64,000 nucleotides of DNA. It comes from Deltaproteobacteria bacterium (GTDB lineage Bacteria; Myxococcota_C; UBA6777). Positions within the stretch are counted from its first letter, which is position 1, and every line of letters starts with the position of its first letter. The notes under the pieces are model-generated. The model ran no database searches and had not been told where the DNA came from. It saw only the letters and a program-made list of their open reading frames with translations. A program made the position numbers and the translations under genes. The DNA lies in NCBI GenBank assembly GCA_006226375.1, contig SBHC01000079.1, forward strand, positions 186,001-250,000, given 5' to 3'. This document shows, in pieces, positions 18,201 through 30,843 of the stretch.

Positions 18201-18714
18201 GCGGCGTAACAGTCCAGGCTTGATCTTCAGTTGCTTTTTGTCCAGCAACCGTCGTAAACGTTGGGGCATCGTTGACGTTTTTGACATTAATCTTGTAGCT
18301 GTAGTCACTAAAGCTGTTGAACTTTTGGTCGGTAGCACGAAGGGTAACGCTGTGAGTTCCCTTCTGGGTGCTCGCATTGTAATTCACCTTCACATCGTCG
18401 TTGGTAGGAGTCCAACTAACCGTAGCTCGCCACGTACAGGTTTCTCGACGATTCACCTTGGTACAGCTCACAAGCACAGTGCTGGAGATCGTCATCCCGG
18501 TGGGAGCAGCTTGCAACGTGATGGCAAGCGGGCTATGTCCTTTGATGTCAGTGACTTCAATGGTATCTGTGTACAGTGCATCCTCATTGATCTCTGTTGT
18601 ACTCTGAGGACTTGAGACAAACGCAGGAGGATCTGCCCAGGCATTGGCAGAAAGAAAACAAAACACCATCGCGAGGATTCCAGTGACCCACCCTCTTTGA
18701 CGATACAACAGCAT
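12217..18714 (-). CDS. giant secreted cadherin-like / PKD-like repeat protein with MYXO-CTERM-like anchor
   Basis: 2165 aa. The start is ATG 18714, preceded by AAGGAGAG; 34 more codons upstream stay open but lie before this box. A signal peptide (GILAMVFCFLSANAWA) leads into about 15 repeats of 90-97 aa. These are cadherin-like/He_PIG immunoglobulin-fold modules with recurring motifs: NDxPxFTSTP, ATEDQxYxY, SDxDPTxDxLTY, GLLQWTPTN and VxDGNGGS. Seven PKD/REJ-like modules follow (LDGSASTDPxGxPLTYxW, then ...GxYRxxLVVxDG). The C-terminus is EGCGC, a linker, a hydrophobic helix (IWMVLWFVLFLFV) and RRRQ, resembling MYXO-CTERM sorting signals of Myxococcota. The role is probably Ca2+-dependent cell-surface adhesion, by analogy. 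It is convergent with the exporter genes; whether it is exported by them is unknown, and its N-terminal signal peptide suggests Sec export. Confidence 0.88.
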   Translation of the reverse strand: MLLYRQRGWVTGILAMVFCFLSANAWADPPAFVSSPQSTTEINEDALYTDTIEVTDIKGHSPLAITLQAAPTGMTISSTVLVSCTKVNRRETCTWRATVSWTPTNDDVKVNYNASTQKGTHSVTLRATDQKFNSFSDYSYKINVKNVNDAPTFTTVAGQKATEDQAWTVTPQASDIDPTQDKLTYSIKTAPAGVAIDKATGKLTWTPVNDDVGTHSITIRADDGNGGSDETSFTIVVANTNDSPVISSSAPTGATKQQLYTYSVQATDPDPTKDTLTYTLTQKPGAMSIDSGTGLIKWTPSPTDINKSFNVSLEVTDGNGGKATQAWVIKVVGANDAPIFTSNPPADATEDQKYTYTVTGSDANTDPLAFSLSKAPAGMTIQKVNNTSATITWTPTNAQVGPHAVVIQVDDGRGGVGSQTYTVTVKNTNDAPTFTSTPVTVVDEDSKYEYKLSASDIDPTQDKLTYSLVTGPKGMLVDGTLGVVQWSPDNSSANQKFSVTVKVDDGNGGSDTQSFQVEVRNTNDNPVFSSTPPTKATEDSLLKYTAAASDPDPTQDKLSYRLVSGPSNMKIDAGSGILQWTPNNDDAVKVNHIVTLEVTDGNGGKATQTFTIAVTNVNDAPEFTSTPVTGAVVGQTYQYDADAVDPDPTGDTLTFSFVSQPQGMAIDPKTGIVTWTPKLADTGNKTVEIKVADDKGASSTQKFTLAVIDKNIAPTITSTPTLTATEDKEYTYEVKAADADQDTLTYIFEQGPSNLILDKTTGLLKWTPLNEHVGTQVIQLRVEDGRGGVARQRFSVVVANVNDNPVISSNPPLEATEDALYSYNVKASDVDPTQDTLEFALVKPPTGMKIDKTTGVLQWTPDNKAVGSHVINIEVKDDKGGKTTQTYTLVVKNVNDAPKFSSQPILKATEDQLYQYRATATDEDPTKDSLTFALVLGPTDKGLKIDPNTGLLQWTPTNEHVGSYKVELRVTDGNGGSDNQTFTLVVENVNDNPQITSTPPSGGTQGKQYKYDVKAVDVDPTKDKLSYKLTQTPSGGTNTMQIDPNTGALTWTPEQVHVGNKHLVTVEVTDGNGGKATQSWLIEVFNSNDLPSFSEKPTSLTATEDKPFQYQAKATDPDKDNLLFRLLQNPKGMQMSPTTGLIQWTPTNDDAGTNHVVIMQVDDQKGGTANHTFSVNVANVNDNPTITSTPLVTAVEKKLYTYDVDASDIDPTKDTLTFKLETAPTGMTINATSGLLQWTPTNADVGAHPIKVTVEDGNGGSESQSFTVTVANVNDDPTITTKAGTEAIEDQQYLYLVKANDPDPTKDSLTFSLETAPKGMTIDPSTGLVEWTPTNDDADKQHAVKIKVEDGNGGSATESYFLQVKNVNDDPTITSQPVLEVTMDETYSYNVKANDIDPTNDKLTFVLIRGPQGLTLDKDNGLMQWKTTSLDVGEHDVEVVVEDDKGGKSKPQLYKLTVKVHPDSPVANAGPALFRKPNNIQLDGSASTDPKGQPLKYEWTLMDGPDKQAKFDDPTAEKPSIILRRVGVYRIRLVVENGAKKSPPAFTNVTIQNVTPFAHAGWNKASVVGQEVVLDASRSDDSNGDKDQLKYEWKQLSGPQATLDDATAQQPKFTPSAIGSYEFQVVVSDDKLQSEPSKVWIVVYDPAQKQYPPHPFLQAPASMVVNEEITLDARRSRSFTGKPLKYVWTVLSGPETQNVIPSSDQETVTFKPTKAGNYRIQVIAKDGDVSSSPIFHNIQVLPAADKAMPKAEAKSDYVPFEANYTLDSSSSKLPDGATATYAWTQISGPPVELKDADKESASFFVLNKGTYRFQLLITLDDGTVSAPSVATLQVNSDANNKPPVSKPSETQQNIKTIKAGEATTLDGSQSVDPEGKPLTYQWRQVSGIPLMIKDPNTVKPSITPYAYGRVVLELVVSDGVTSNLPGATILLLINDETNSIPVADAGPDQTVLAGVQITLDGSASKDEDGDTLTYKWRLLQPDGVTVTLDTAEPAKPTFTIPSDTKVNEYLFGLVVDDGKSSSLEDVVIIKVDGVNEAPKAVIANVSAVEVGATVNLDGSGSTDPNPGDKDKLTYAWKHMDGPKVEIQDADKAKASFKATAAGTITVELTVSDGTLDNKTTVKVVVNEPTPPAPEGCGCETRPQPTSLPIWMVLWFVLFLFVRRRQ
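12340..14334 (-). repeat. array of seven PKD/REJ-like modules
   Basis: Seven modules of 90-100 residues following the cadherin-like array. Each carries an (L/A)DxSxSxDxxGxxLxYxW strand pair and a GxYxxxLxVxDG strand. They form the membrane-proximal stalk before the GCGC C-terminal signal. Confidence 0.75.
14335..18630 (-). repeat. array of about 15 cadherin-like modules
   Basis: Tandem protein modules of 90-97 residues. Each opens with N-D-x-P, has the acidic pattern SDxDPTxDxL typical of Ca2+-binding cadherin linkers, and ends in DGNGG plus a beta-strand. DNA similarity between neighbours is moderate, so the repeats are old rather than freshly duplicated. Confidence 0.8.
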
Positions 18715-18977
18715 AGAACTCTCCTTTTTGTCAGGTGCGCTCCATATTTGCACCCGGTATACAGCAACCAATCCGTCCACACACAACGCAAAACGCACTA
18801 GGCTAAAAGCCATCACTCACCACACAACTTTTGCATGCAGACTCACTAAGTTTGGTGCTCTAGATCACACAATCTTTTAAAATATTTTTGAGAAGCTATC
18901 TCAGCTACCGAACCCCTTCATTACCATAAGCTTAATCGAATTCGCCTCCTAGGCTCTCCCCTCCCAACGTAAAAAAG
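18715..18977. other. intergenic region upstream of the cadherin-like gene
   Basis: The gap from the cadherin-like start to the small lipoprotein's promoter is AT-rich around 18868-18895 (a run of T and A) and presumably holds the minus-strand promoter. The first ~100 bp are also an open upstream extension of the cadherin-like frame, but the strong AAGGAGAG box places the start at 18714. No gene or repeat was recognised. Confidence 0.4.
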
Positions 18978-19048
18978 TTGTAATGCATAGGTGGCAAGTT
19001 AGAATACAAACGTAGAAGGCCGCAGGCAGAGAGACTCTGCATTGCGGC
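18978..19048 (+). promoter_or_regulatory. promoter and 5' leader hairpin of the small lipoprotein gene
   Basis: TTGTAA (18978-18983) and TAGAAT (19000-19005) are separated by 16 bp, a good sigma70-like promoter. The expected transcript begins near 19012 and almost immediately enters a strong hairpin at 19019-19048. That hairpin has an outer stem GCCGCA/TGCGGC, a G versus AT internal bulge, an inner stem GCAGAG/CTCTGC and a 3-nt AGA loop. No T-tract follows, so this looks like a 5' stabilising or regulatory leader rather than a terminator. Confidence 0.5.
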
Positions 19049-19079
19049 ACGAACTGTTTCTCACAAGAAAGGTAAAAGA

Positions 19080-19454
19080 ATGCGTATTTTCTTTTTCGGA
19101 CTCAGCATGTTCTTGATGTTCAACATGGTCGCTTGTTCCAACGCCGACACCAAGGGAATTGCTGCAGAGTGCACCGCCAACACAGACTGCAAAGAGGAAG
19201 GACAAACCTGCCTCACACAGTTTAAGGGAGGCTATTGCGGCGCAGCCGACTGCAAGTCAGACAGCGACTGCCCCTCCCTTTCTTCGTGTGTCACCCACTC
19301 CGACGGAAAGAACTACTGCTTCCGCAACTGCACAGACAAAGCGGAGTGCAACGCCAACCGCACAGCGGCCAACGAAGCCAACTGCTCGGCCAACGCGACT
19401 CTAGTTAGCGGAAGTAAAAACACCAAAGTATGTGTCCCACCCGCCGGTAACTAA
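19080..19454 (+). CDS. small Cys-rich secreted lipoprotein
   Basis: 124 aa. A signal peptide (MRIFFFGLSMFLMFNMVAC) ends in a lipobox with Cys19, so the mature protein should be lipid-anchored. The rest has 10 further cysteines in CxxxxDCKxxGQxC / CKSDSDCPSLSSC arrangements, similar to the Cys-rich N-termini of the WD40 lipoproteins at 32423 and 37678, and probably forms disulphides outside the cytoplasm. An AAAGG box lies 8 bp before the ATG, and a promoter plus leader hairpin lies upstream. No specific function is recognised. Confidence 0.75.
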   Translation: MRIFFFGLSMFLMFNMVACSNADTKGIAAECTANTDCKEEGQTCLTQFKGGYCGAADCKSDSDCPSLSSCVTHSDGKNYCFRNCTDKAECNANRTAANEANCSANATLVSGSKNTKVCVPPAGN

Positions 19455-19509
19455 CATTTTCTGAAGCAGCTATCCTCACTCTCCGCTCCATCCACCTTTC
19501 CCCTTCAAC

Positions 19510-20355
19510 TTACTCCACTTTGACAGAGACCACCGTTCCAGCCAGATCTTCTCCACCAACAAGTAGAGAGATCGCTCCAGCTTGTTTGCACTGGATGGAA
19601 ATTTCCAGGCTCGGTTGTCCTTTGTCTTGCACAAGATTGCTGGACTGAACGGAAACGACGTCGCTTCGAGACGAAAAGACTTCAGGAGTGGTGCGTACAG
19701 AGTTGGGAATCCGGAACGAAAGAGTTGGAGAATCCCCAACCTTGCATGTCTGCTCCGTTGTAGCTTCTAGCTGCTTCAGATTGTTATCTTCGGACAAGTT
19801 CAGAGACAACAAGTAGCACCATTTCTGCCCTTGGTAGACAGGAAGAGACAAAGGAGCAGTAGCAGGCAGACTTTCTCGGGACAACACAAACGCAAAGGTC
19901 CCTTGGGAGTCGGCTTGAATGATGGTGGGAGTGACTAACCACCCCCCAGGCAGAGACACTTGAATCGTACCGTTGGCAGCCTGACTTCCCAGACGCCCCA
20001 CAATCAGATTGGCTCGTTTGGCCTGTAGCACTCCAAGCTGTTGAAGAGTACTGGGTGCCGCAACGCAAGAAACATCCGGAGGAAGAACAGGTCCTCCATC
20101 GTTCGGAGGGTTACTCTGGTCCTGTGTTCCCCCATCGTCAACCACTTTCTTTTCATCGCCCGAACCAGAGCCTTCCGATTTGGACGTACCCCCTTCGTTG
20201 GAATTTCCTGTTCCGTTGAATGAGGGATCCAATTGTACAATTTCGGGAGCACAGCCGGGCAAGACATAGAGGGGAGCAAAAGCGACGAATCCAAGAAGAA
20301 AGAACCATCGCAAGGAAGAAGAAACCGAAAGAAAAGAATTTACTTGGATTTGCAT
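19510..20355 (-). CDS. hypothetical lipoprotein, last gene of the ECF sigma / FecR group
   Basis: 281 aa. The signal peptide ends in a lipobox-like LPGC (about residue 35). A low-complexity Gly/Ser/Asp/Asn linker follows (about residues 45-90), then a beta-rich domain with a few cysteines (SCVAAPSTL, WCYLLSLNL, QTCKVGDSP, IQCKQAG). No family is recognised. Its start overlaps the end of the FecR-like gene by 16 bp, so the two are cotranscribed and probably translationally coupled. A target or sensor partner of the sigma/anti-sigma pair is plausible. Confidence 0.7.
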   Translation of the reverse strand: MQIQVNSFLSVSSSLRWFFLLGFVAFAPLYVLPGCAPEIVQLDPSFNGTGNSNEGGTSKSEGSGSGDEKKVVDDGGTQDQSNPPNDGGPVLPPDVSCVAAPSTLQQLGVLQAKRANLIVGRLGSQAANGTIQVSLPGGWLVTPTIIQADSQGTFAFVLSRESLPATAPLSLPVYQGQKWCYLLSLNLSEDNNLKQLEATTEQTCKVGDSPTLSFRIPNSVRTTPEVFSSRSDVVSVQSSNLVQDKGQPSLEISIQCKQAGAISLLVGGEDLAGTVVSVKVE

Positions 20356-21653
20356 CGTTGGAATAGCCAGCTATCGTTGGGAAGAGAGGATGGATTCGAC
20401 AATCGATACTCTCGACACAATAGCACAGACGAACGTTGGCGGGATAGGGAAAGCCAACGTCGGACTTTCATCACCCTTCCGTCCTTGGGATAACGACGGA
20501 CAAAGTCCAGCAAATGACGACGGAACGACTTCACAGACTTTGCTTGGGAAGCGTTGGCCCGAGCCTGCCAGAAGTGAATGGATGTCAGCCAATCAGCAGA
20601 AGCCGAGGGGTACGCTTTCTGAAATGTAGACATCATCGATGCGCAACGTGGAGCATGAGCTGCCAGAGCTTCCTGGCATGAGCTGATCGCCTGGAACAGC
20701 CGGAGGTCGCTGCCTTCTCCACGGGGTACCAATTGGTAAGCACGCCACTTCAGGTTGAGAGCGGTGCGCAAGGCACCTTTGCGACGGGCCCAGTTGGCGG
20801 CGTCCATCAGGTGTTCGGCTTTGTCCAGCTTGGAGAAGCGGCGGCTCTCGACCATATCGTCAAGATAGGCCACCATCGATTGGACGCCCTGGTTTCTCGC
20901 AACCCAGCGCCAGCGAGAGCCCAAAGAAGACTTCTTGGGAGGAAGATCGTATTCCACCGCACGCATTGATTTCCAGGACCAACGAAGCCCTTTCCCCTTG
21001 GGCAAAGAATAACGAGAGTCCTGAGCCGTTTGAACTTCGACACGTCCACGCCACACTTCAACACGCAGCCATTGGGGGGTTCGCTCCACGGAGAAGCGGG
21101 TTCCTTTGACCACGACGTTGACGTTTTTGACCTGCACCACAAACGACTTCATCTGCTTGGGTACCACATGGACCCCGATATAGCCTTTGTGAAGCTTCAC
21201 ATGCTGTTGGGAAGAAGCGGGGCTGAAAGTAAGAGATGTGTCGCTCTGTGCCACGACCTGCCATTTGTTGGGAACAGAGACTTCGCCTTTTTCTTGCGAA
21301 GACACGGAAAGCTTTGTGGGTTGTTGGGGAGAAGATTTGGCAGAAGCCAGCTTTTGAATCGCCCCTTTGTATTCCATTTTCAGAGGTGCGGTTCCGGGCA
21401 TCGTTCCCATCCACACCACAACGGCACAAACCGCAGCAGCCGCAAGGCCTGCGCCCCATTGCCATGACATCCAAAACGGAGCGCGAGACGTCGAGAAGGC
21501 CTCTTCCCCTGAGAAATATTGGTCATGCAAGTGAAAGCGGACCCGCTCGAGGACATGGTCTTCATCAGGCAACTCCCAGTCAGCCAGCCGTTTCGGATCC
21601 ATAGGATCCCTGGCGTTTGGAGGAGCGCCTTGTGAAGGGCTTGAAGATGTCAT
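20340..21653 (-). CDS. FecR-domain anti-sigma-like membrane protein
   Basis: 437 aa. A cytoplasmic N-terminus of about 65 residues is followed by one membrane helix (GAGLAAAAVCAVVVWMG). A FecR-type periplasmic beta-domain comes next: HVKLHKGYIGVHV, KSFVVQVKNVNVVVKGTRFSVE and RVEVWRGRVEVQ. The C-terminal ~180 residues are helical, with TPR-like spacing of Ala/Leu/Trp. FecR proteins transmit a periplasmic signal to an ECF sigma factor; the sigma gene lies 10 bp upstream on the same strand. An AGGA box precedes the ATG. Confidence 0.82.
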   Translation of the reverse strand: MTSSSPSQGAPPNARDPMDPKRLADWELPDEDHVLERVRFHLHDQYFSGEEAFSTSRAPFWMSWQWGAGLAAAAVCAVVVWMGTMPGTAPLKMEYKGAIQKLASAKSSPQQPTKLSVSSQEKGEVSVPNKWQVVAQSDTSLTFSPASSQQHVKLHKGYIGVHVVPKQMKSFVVQVKNVNVVVKGTRFSVERTPQWLRVEVWRGRVEVQTAQDSRYSLPKGKGLRWSWKSMRAVEYDLPPKKSSLGSRWRWVARNQGVQSMVAYLDDMVESRRFSKLDKAEHLMDAANWARRKGALRTALNLKWRAYQLVPRGEGSDLRLFQAISSCQEALAAHAPRCASMMSTFQKAYPSASADWLTSIHFWQARANASQAKSVKSFRRHLLDFVRRYPKDGRVMKVRRWLSLSRQRSSVLLCREYRLSNPSSLPNDSWLFQRCKSK

Positions 21654-21663
21654 GACGTCGTCC

Positions 21664-22296
21664 TCATTCTAGCAAGAGTTCTTCCAGGGAGATGCCCTGG
21701 CGTAAACTCTCACGTTCTAACTTACGTCGAAGTTCAAGGCGACCATGGTAGAGCCTAGAAACCAAGGTGCCTAAGGGTAAATCCAGATGCTCAGCTGCAT
21801 CCTCTTGGGGCCACCCTTCTAAATCACACAAAACCAAAGCGATGCGTTTTTTGGGGGGCAGCTCATCCACAAGGTCGCGGATCCAGGATTTGTGTTCTTT
21901 GTGAAGAAACACAGACTCCGGGATGGAAGGACTCTCTGGAGGGTTGCTCTGGACATGTTCCCAGAGGTTCTCCATCGCTCCTTTCCAGCGACTTTTTTTG
22001 CGGAACAGATTCATGGCAACGTTGGTTGCGATGCGGTTCAGCCAGGCTCCCAAAACACCTTCTCCACGATACGTTTCGATGGATTCGATCACTTCGGCGA
22101 ACACTTGCTGAAGACACTCTTCTGCATCCGCTGGACTGCCAGTCATTCGGTGAAGCCTTCGCAGCAAACCAGGAGCATACTCCCGGTACAACCTGTCAAA
22201 AGCTCTCGCGTTGCGCGCTTTCAACTGCGAGACAAGCTCTGCTTCTTCAGCACTCGCCTCTGATTGTGTTTGTTGCACGGCTTCGCCTATCACCAA
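21664..22296 (-). CDS. ECF-type RNA polymerase sigma factor
   Basis: 210 aa. Region 2 is FDRLYREYAPGLLRRLHRMTG, then DAEECLQQVFAEV, and the DNA-melting part GVLGAWLNRIATNVAMNLFRK. Region 4 is LPPKKRIALVLCDLEGWPQEDAAEHLDLPLGTLVSRLYHGR. The only in-frame starts are TTG 22296 and GTG one codon later. It is followed after 10 bp by the FecR-like gene and then the lipoprotein, a classic sigma / anti-sigma arrangement. Signal and regulon are unknown. Confidence 0.92.
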   Translation of the reverse strand: MVIGEAVQQTQSEASAEEAELVSQLKARNARAFDRLYREYAPGLLRRLHRMTGSPADAEECLQQVFAEVIESIETYRGEGVLGAWLNRIATNVAMNLFRKKSRWKGAMENLWEHVQSNPPESPSIPESVFLHKEHKSWIRDLVDELPPKKRIALVLCDLEGWPQEDAAEHLDLPLGTLVSRLYHGRLELRRKLERESLRQGISLEELLLE

Positions 22297-22432
22297 CTTC
22301 CACCCTGTCTGTCTCTTTCAAAACCAAAATGCTTTAAAGAAATTTGACCTGAACCGAAAAAAAAGCCAAGGAGCCCCAAACAAATACCCCTCAAGCTCCT
22401 GAAGAACAACGAAGAAAAAAGAAAGAGAAGAT

Positions 22433-23854
22433 TCACAAAAAAGAGACACGAAGCCCAACGCCCAGCTCAAGAAACCAGGGCTCTGCCTGGTATAAGGTCT
22501 GGGTTTGCCAGCGAAACTCATAGGTTTGAGGAAAGACTGAGATCGCCAACCGAGAAACAAACCAGAGTCGAGGTAGCAGACGAATGTGCAATCGGGTGGC
22601 TGCGACGCCTCCAACCCGCCAGCGCCATGCGGTTTGTTGCTGGCTCGAACTGGAAAGCCCTTCCAGAAGGACTCCCAACTCAGCGTGCCATTGGAAGCGA
22701 TCTCCCAGAATGCGAAATCCCACTGTAAGCCCAGGACGCATCCGAAGCAAAGAACCCTGCTCAGGAGAAAGGCCCACGGGAACGCTCACGTCCCAAACCA
22801 AGCGCAGGGCCCAACGTTGAAACTCTCCTGACAAAGCAAACCATCCACCCACAGGCAGTTGCGCTTCACCTTGGAAGCCCAACATCGCCCCACCTTCAAG
22901 AGCAACCTGCCAATCACGAGGTTGCTTCTTGGGTGGAGGAGGCCTTTCAACCACAACCCCAGCCGAAGGATCCAGTTGGGCCACTCTCTTTCCTGGCTGC
23001 AACTTTGCAGAGGCCGCCTTGCGTGGCTGGGGCTTCGCAGTCGGTTTCTTCACAGGAGGAGGGCTCGGAGAACGACGAGCGACCACAACGTCAGGACGTT
23101 TCCGAGGAGCAACTGGAGTGGGGCGCTTTCCCAGGCGTTCTCGGACAGGTGGACGAGTTCGTGGGGAACTCTGCCTTTTTCTCACAGGCGGAGGAACCCG
23201 CCTCGGCAATGTCCGAGCGGAAACCTTTGGAGGTGACTCTCGGCGACGGCTAGGGGTCTGACGCGGAAGCGTTCGAACAAACAGCCTTCCCCTTGAACGA
23301 GGAGGGACAAAGGCTCGACGGACCTTCGGTTTCACTCTTCGGGGAGGAGGAACAGAGCGAGCCCGAGACCTGGGCGGAACAGGGCGAGGCCTGGCCCGAG
23401 ATACTGGGATAGGGACCGCTCGCTGCGATGCACGGACAGCCTTCTTTCGTCGGCCTTGGCGCTGCACAGGCTCCATCTCGGAGAACAGATCCACAAATGT
23501 GGCAATCGTCCGAACGCGTGTTCGCAAGCTCTTGTAGCGTTCAGGGATCAAGAAGGTGCGCTTGTAGGTGCCCTTCCGAAGGAGAACAGTGTAAGAGGAA
23601 ACAATTCGGAGCTGAATCACATCGGAAGTGACCTGCCCCTTATTAACTACAGCCCACCCTCTCTCTTTTAACAATGTAAGGAGAGAAGAAAACCCTCGGC
23701 CTTTCCATTCGCTGGGCGGAGAGTGAACTCGCAGCTGACGATCCGTTGCCCAAGCAGGTTGGACAGGAGCCAGACACCCAAGCACGCAAACCATCCCCAC
23801 CCACAGCCAAATCTGTATTGGATTGTTAAGAAAGGAAGGGTTGCGTCGGGTCAC
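22433..23854 (-). CDS. secreted protein with Pro/Arg-rich linker and C-terminal barrel-like domain
   Basis: 473 aa, GTG start. A signal peptide (VGMVCVLGCLAPVQPAWA) leads into a small alpha/beta domain of about 90 residues (FSSLLTLLKERGWAVVNKG, then IPERYKSLRTRVRTIATFVDLF). A roughly 180-residue linker extremely rich in Pro, Arg, Lys and Ser comes next. The C-terminal ~165 residues are beta-rich with alternating hydrophobics (ALEGGAMLGFQGEAQLPVGGW up to LELGVGLRVSFL) and look like an outer-membrane barrel, ending in an aromatic residue plus Leu. It lies 136 bp upstream of the ECF sigma gene on the same strand. The arrangement (periplasmic domain, stiff linker, barrel) suggests an envelope-spanning protein; function unrecognised. 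Confidence 0.65.
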   Translation of the reverse strand: MTRRNPSFLNNPIQIWLWVGMVCVLGCLAPVQPAWATDRQLRVHSPPSEWKGRGFSSLLTLLKERGWAVVNKGQVTSDVIQLRIVSSYTVLLRKGTYKRTFLIPERYKSLRTRVRTIATFVDLFSEMEPVQRQGRRKKAVRASQRAVPIPVSRARPRPVPPRSRARSVPPPRRVKPKVRRAFVPPRSRGRLFVRTLPRQTPSRRRESPPKVSARTLPRRVPPPVRKRQSSPRTRPPVRERLGKRPTPVAPRKRPDVVVARRSPSPPPVKKPTAKPQPRKAASAKLQPGKRVAQLDPSAGVVVERPPPPKKQPRDWQVALEGGAMLGFQGEAQLPVGGWFALSGEFQRWALRLVWDVSVPVGLSPEQGSLLRMRPGLTVGFRILGDRFQWHAELGVLLEGLSSSSQQQTAWRWRVGGVAATRLHIRLLPRLWFVSRLAISVFPQTYEFRWQTQTLYQAEPWFLELGVGLRVSFL

Positions 23855-24212
23855 GATGAAAGCTCTCTTTGGAAACGGATTCAGGCCACAGACTCTACTT
23901 CATTCCTCCTCGAAAAACAAACCATAGAGACCTGATCAAAACGGTTCTCGGGTTCATTCTCTGAAACCCTCTATCAAGAAGAAAGAAAGCAGGAACTTAT
24001 AGAAACAACATAAGAAGCACACTTGAAAAAAGAAACACGAGGAGAGCTGTAGATTTCTTTAAAAGTTCCGTTGATGAGGAGCGACAAGCAAGGCAAAGGA
24101 CCTTTGTTTCTTGTTTTGGAAGGACTCTCCGACAACCTCCAGGATGGAGGATCATCCTGCAAAACCAACGAGCAGTACGGTAGCAGGACGAATTGAACAT
24201 TGAGGAAAGATA
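23855..24212. other. divergent intergenic region upstream of the MopE/vWA giant gene
   Basis: 358 bp without a gene. Two mutually exclusive small hairpins overlap at 24136-24158: CCTCC-aggat-GGAGG (24136-24150) and AGGATG-gaggat-CATCCT (24141-24158), about 55 bp before the + strand ATG. A clear GAGGAAAG ribosome-binding site sits at 24202-24209. Otherwise the region is A-rich and unremarkable. Confidence 0.4.
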
Positions 24213-30233
<6,021 letters not shown>

Positions 30234-30843
30234 CGAACCTCCCCCTGCATTCTCCTCTTCACTTCCCCAAAGATTGCTGTTCCTTACCTCCACCCCTTAC
30301 TATCCAGCGTCGTTTCTCCCTGTCGCAAGCGCTCCATGCTGATGGCTTCTTTGCACGTCATAACTCTCTTCCTGAAACGTAGAAATACGATAGCGTTGGA
30401 AGTTTGTCCATGTTTTGTAAACGAAGAATACTATGCAGTTTCTGTCAAAGGTTCAACTATGTTCCTTCCTCTTTGAGAAAGATAGAGAGGAACACCTCTC
30501 GTTGCTGGACTGGAACGAGAATCCCTGACAACCCCTTTCGACTTTTTGCCTTTCTGTCGATAAGAATCCATGAAGTAATTTGTAGACAGAGACAGCCAAA
30601 CGTACACGCTCTGAGATAAACATCCAAGAACCGTCAACATATTTCACACTCTTGGATGTCCAAGAGCTAGACAGATGGATACAACCCCTCAGAGATTTTG
30701 TCTCTCCATCCTGAAACCTAGACAAGCACGGTTGCCCCACCTTGCTCTTGCTTCAACTTCCCTAGAAAAGGTATGCTTGCGACACAAAGAGTGGAACCGA
30801 GAACTTCGCTTGCCAAGAGATCCAGGAAGAGAGAACCCACCTC
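30234..30843. other. 610-bp intergenic region with clustered inverted repeats
   Basis: No coding frame here is convincing. At 30620-30629 lies ACATCCAAGA, matched in inverted form by TCTTGGATGT (30650-30659). The latter overlaps a second dyad, CTCTTGGATGTCCAAGAG (30649-30666). Three TCCAAGA half-sites therefore sit within 47 bp, about 180 bp before the next gene. The 3' side of the giant gene shows no obvious T-tract terminator. Confidence 0.45.
30620..30666. promoter_or_regulatory. operator-like cluster of three TCCAAGA half-sites
   Basis: A perfect 10-bp inverted repeat (30620-30629 with 30650-30659) shares its right arm with a perfect 8-bp dyad having a 2-bp centre (30649-30666). Alternative pairings could form competing hairpins, or the sites could bind a dimeric regulator. 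There is no T-run, so an intrinsic terminator is unlikely. Confidence 0.4.
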
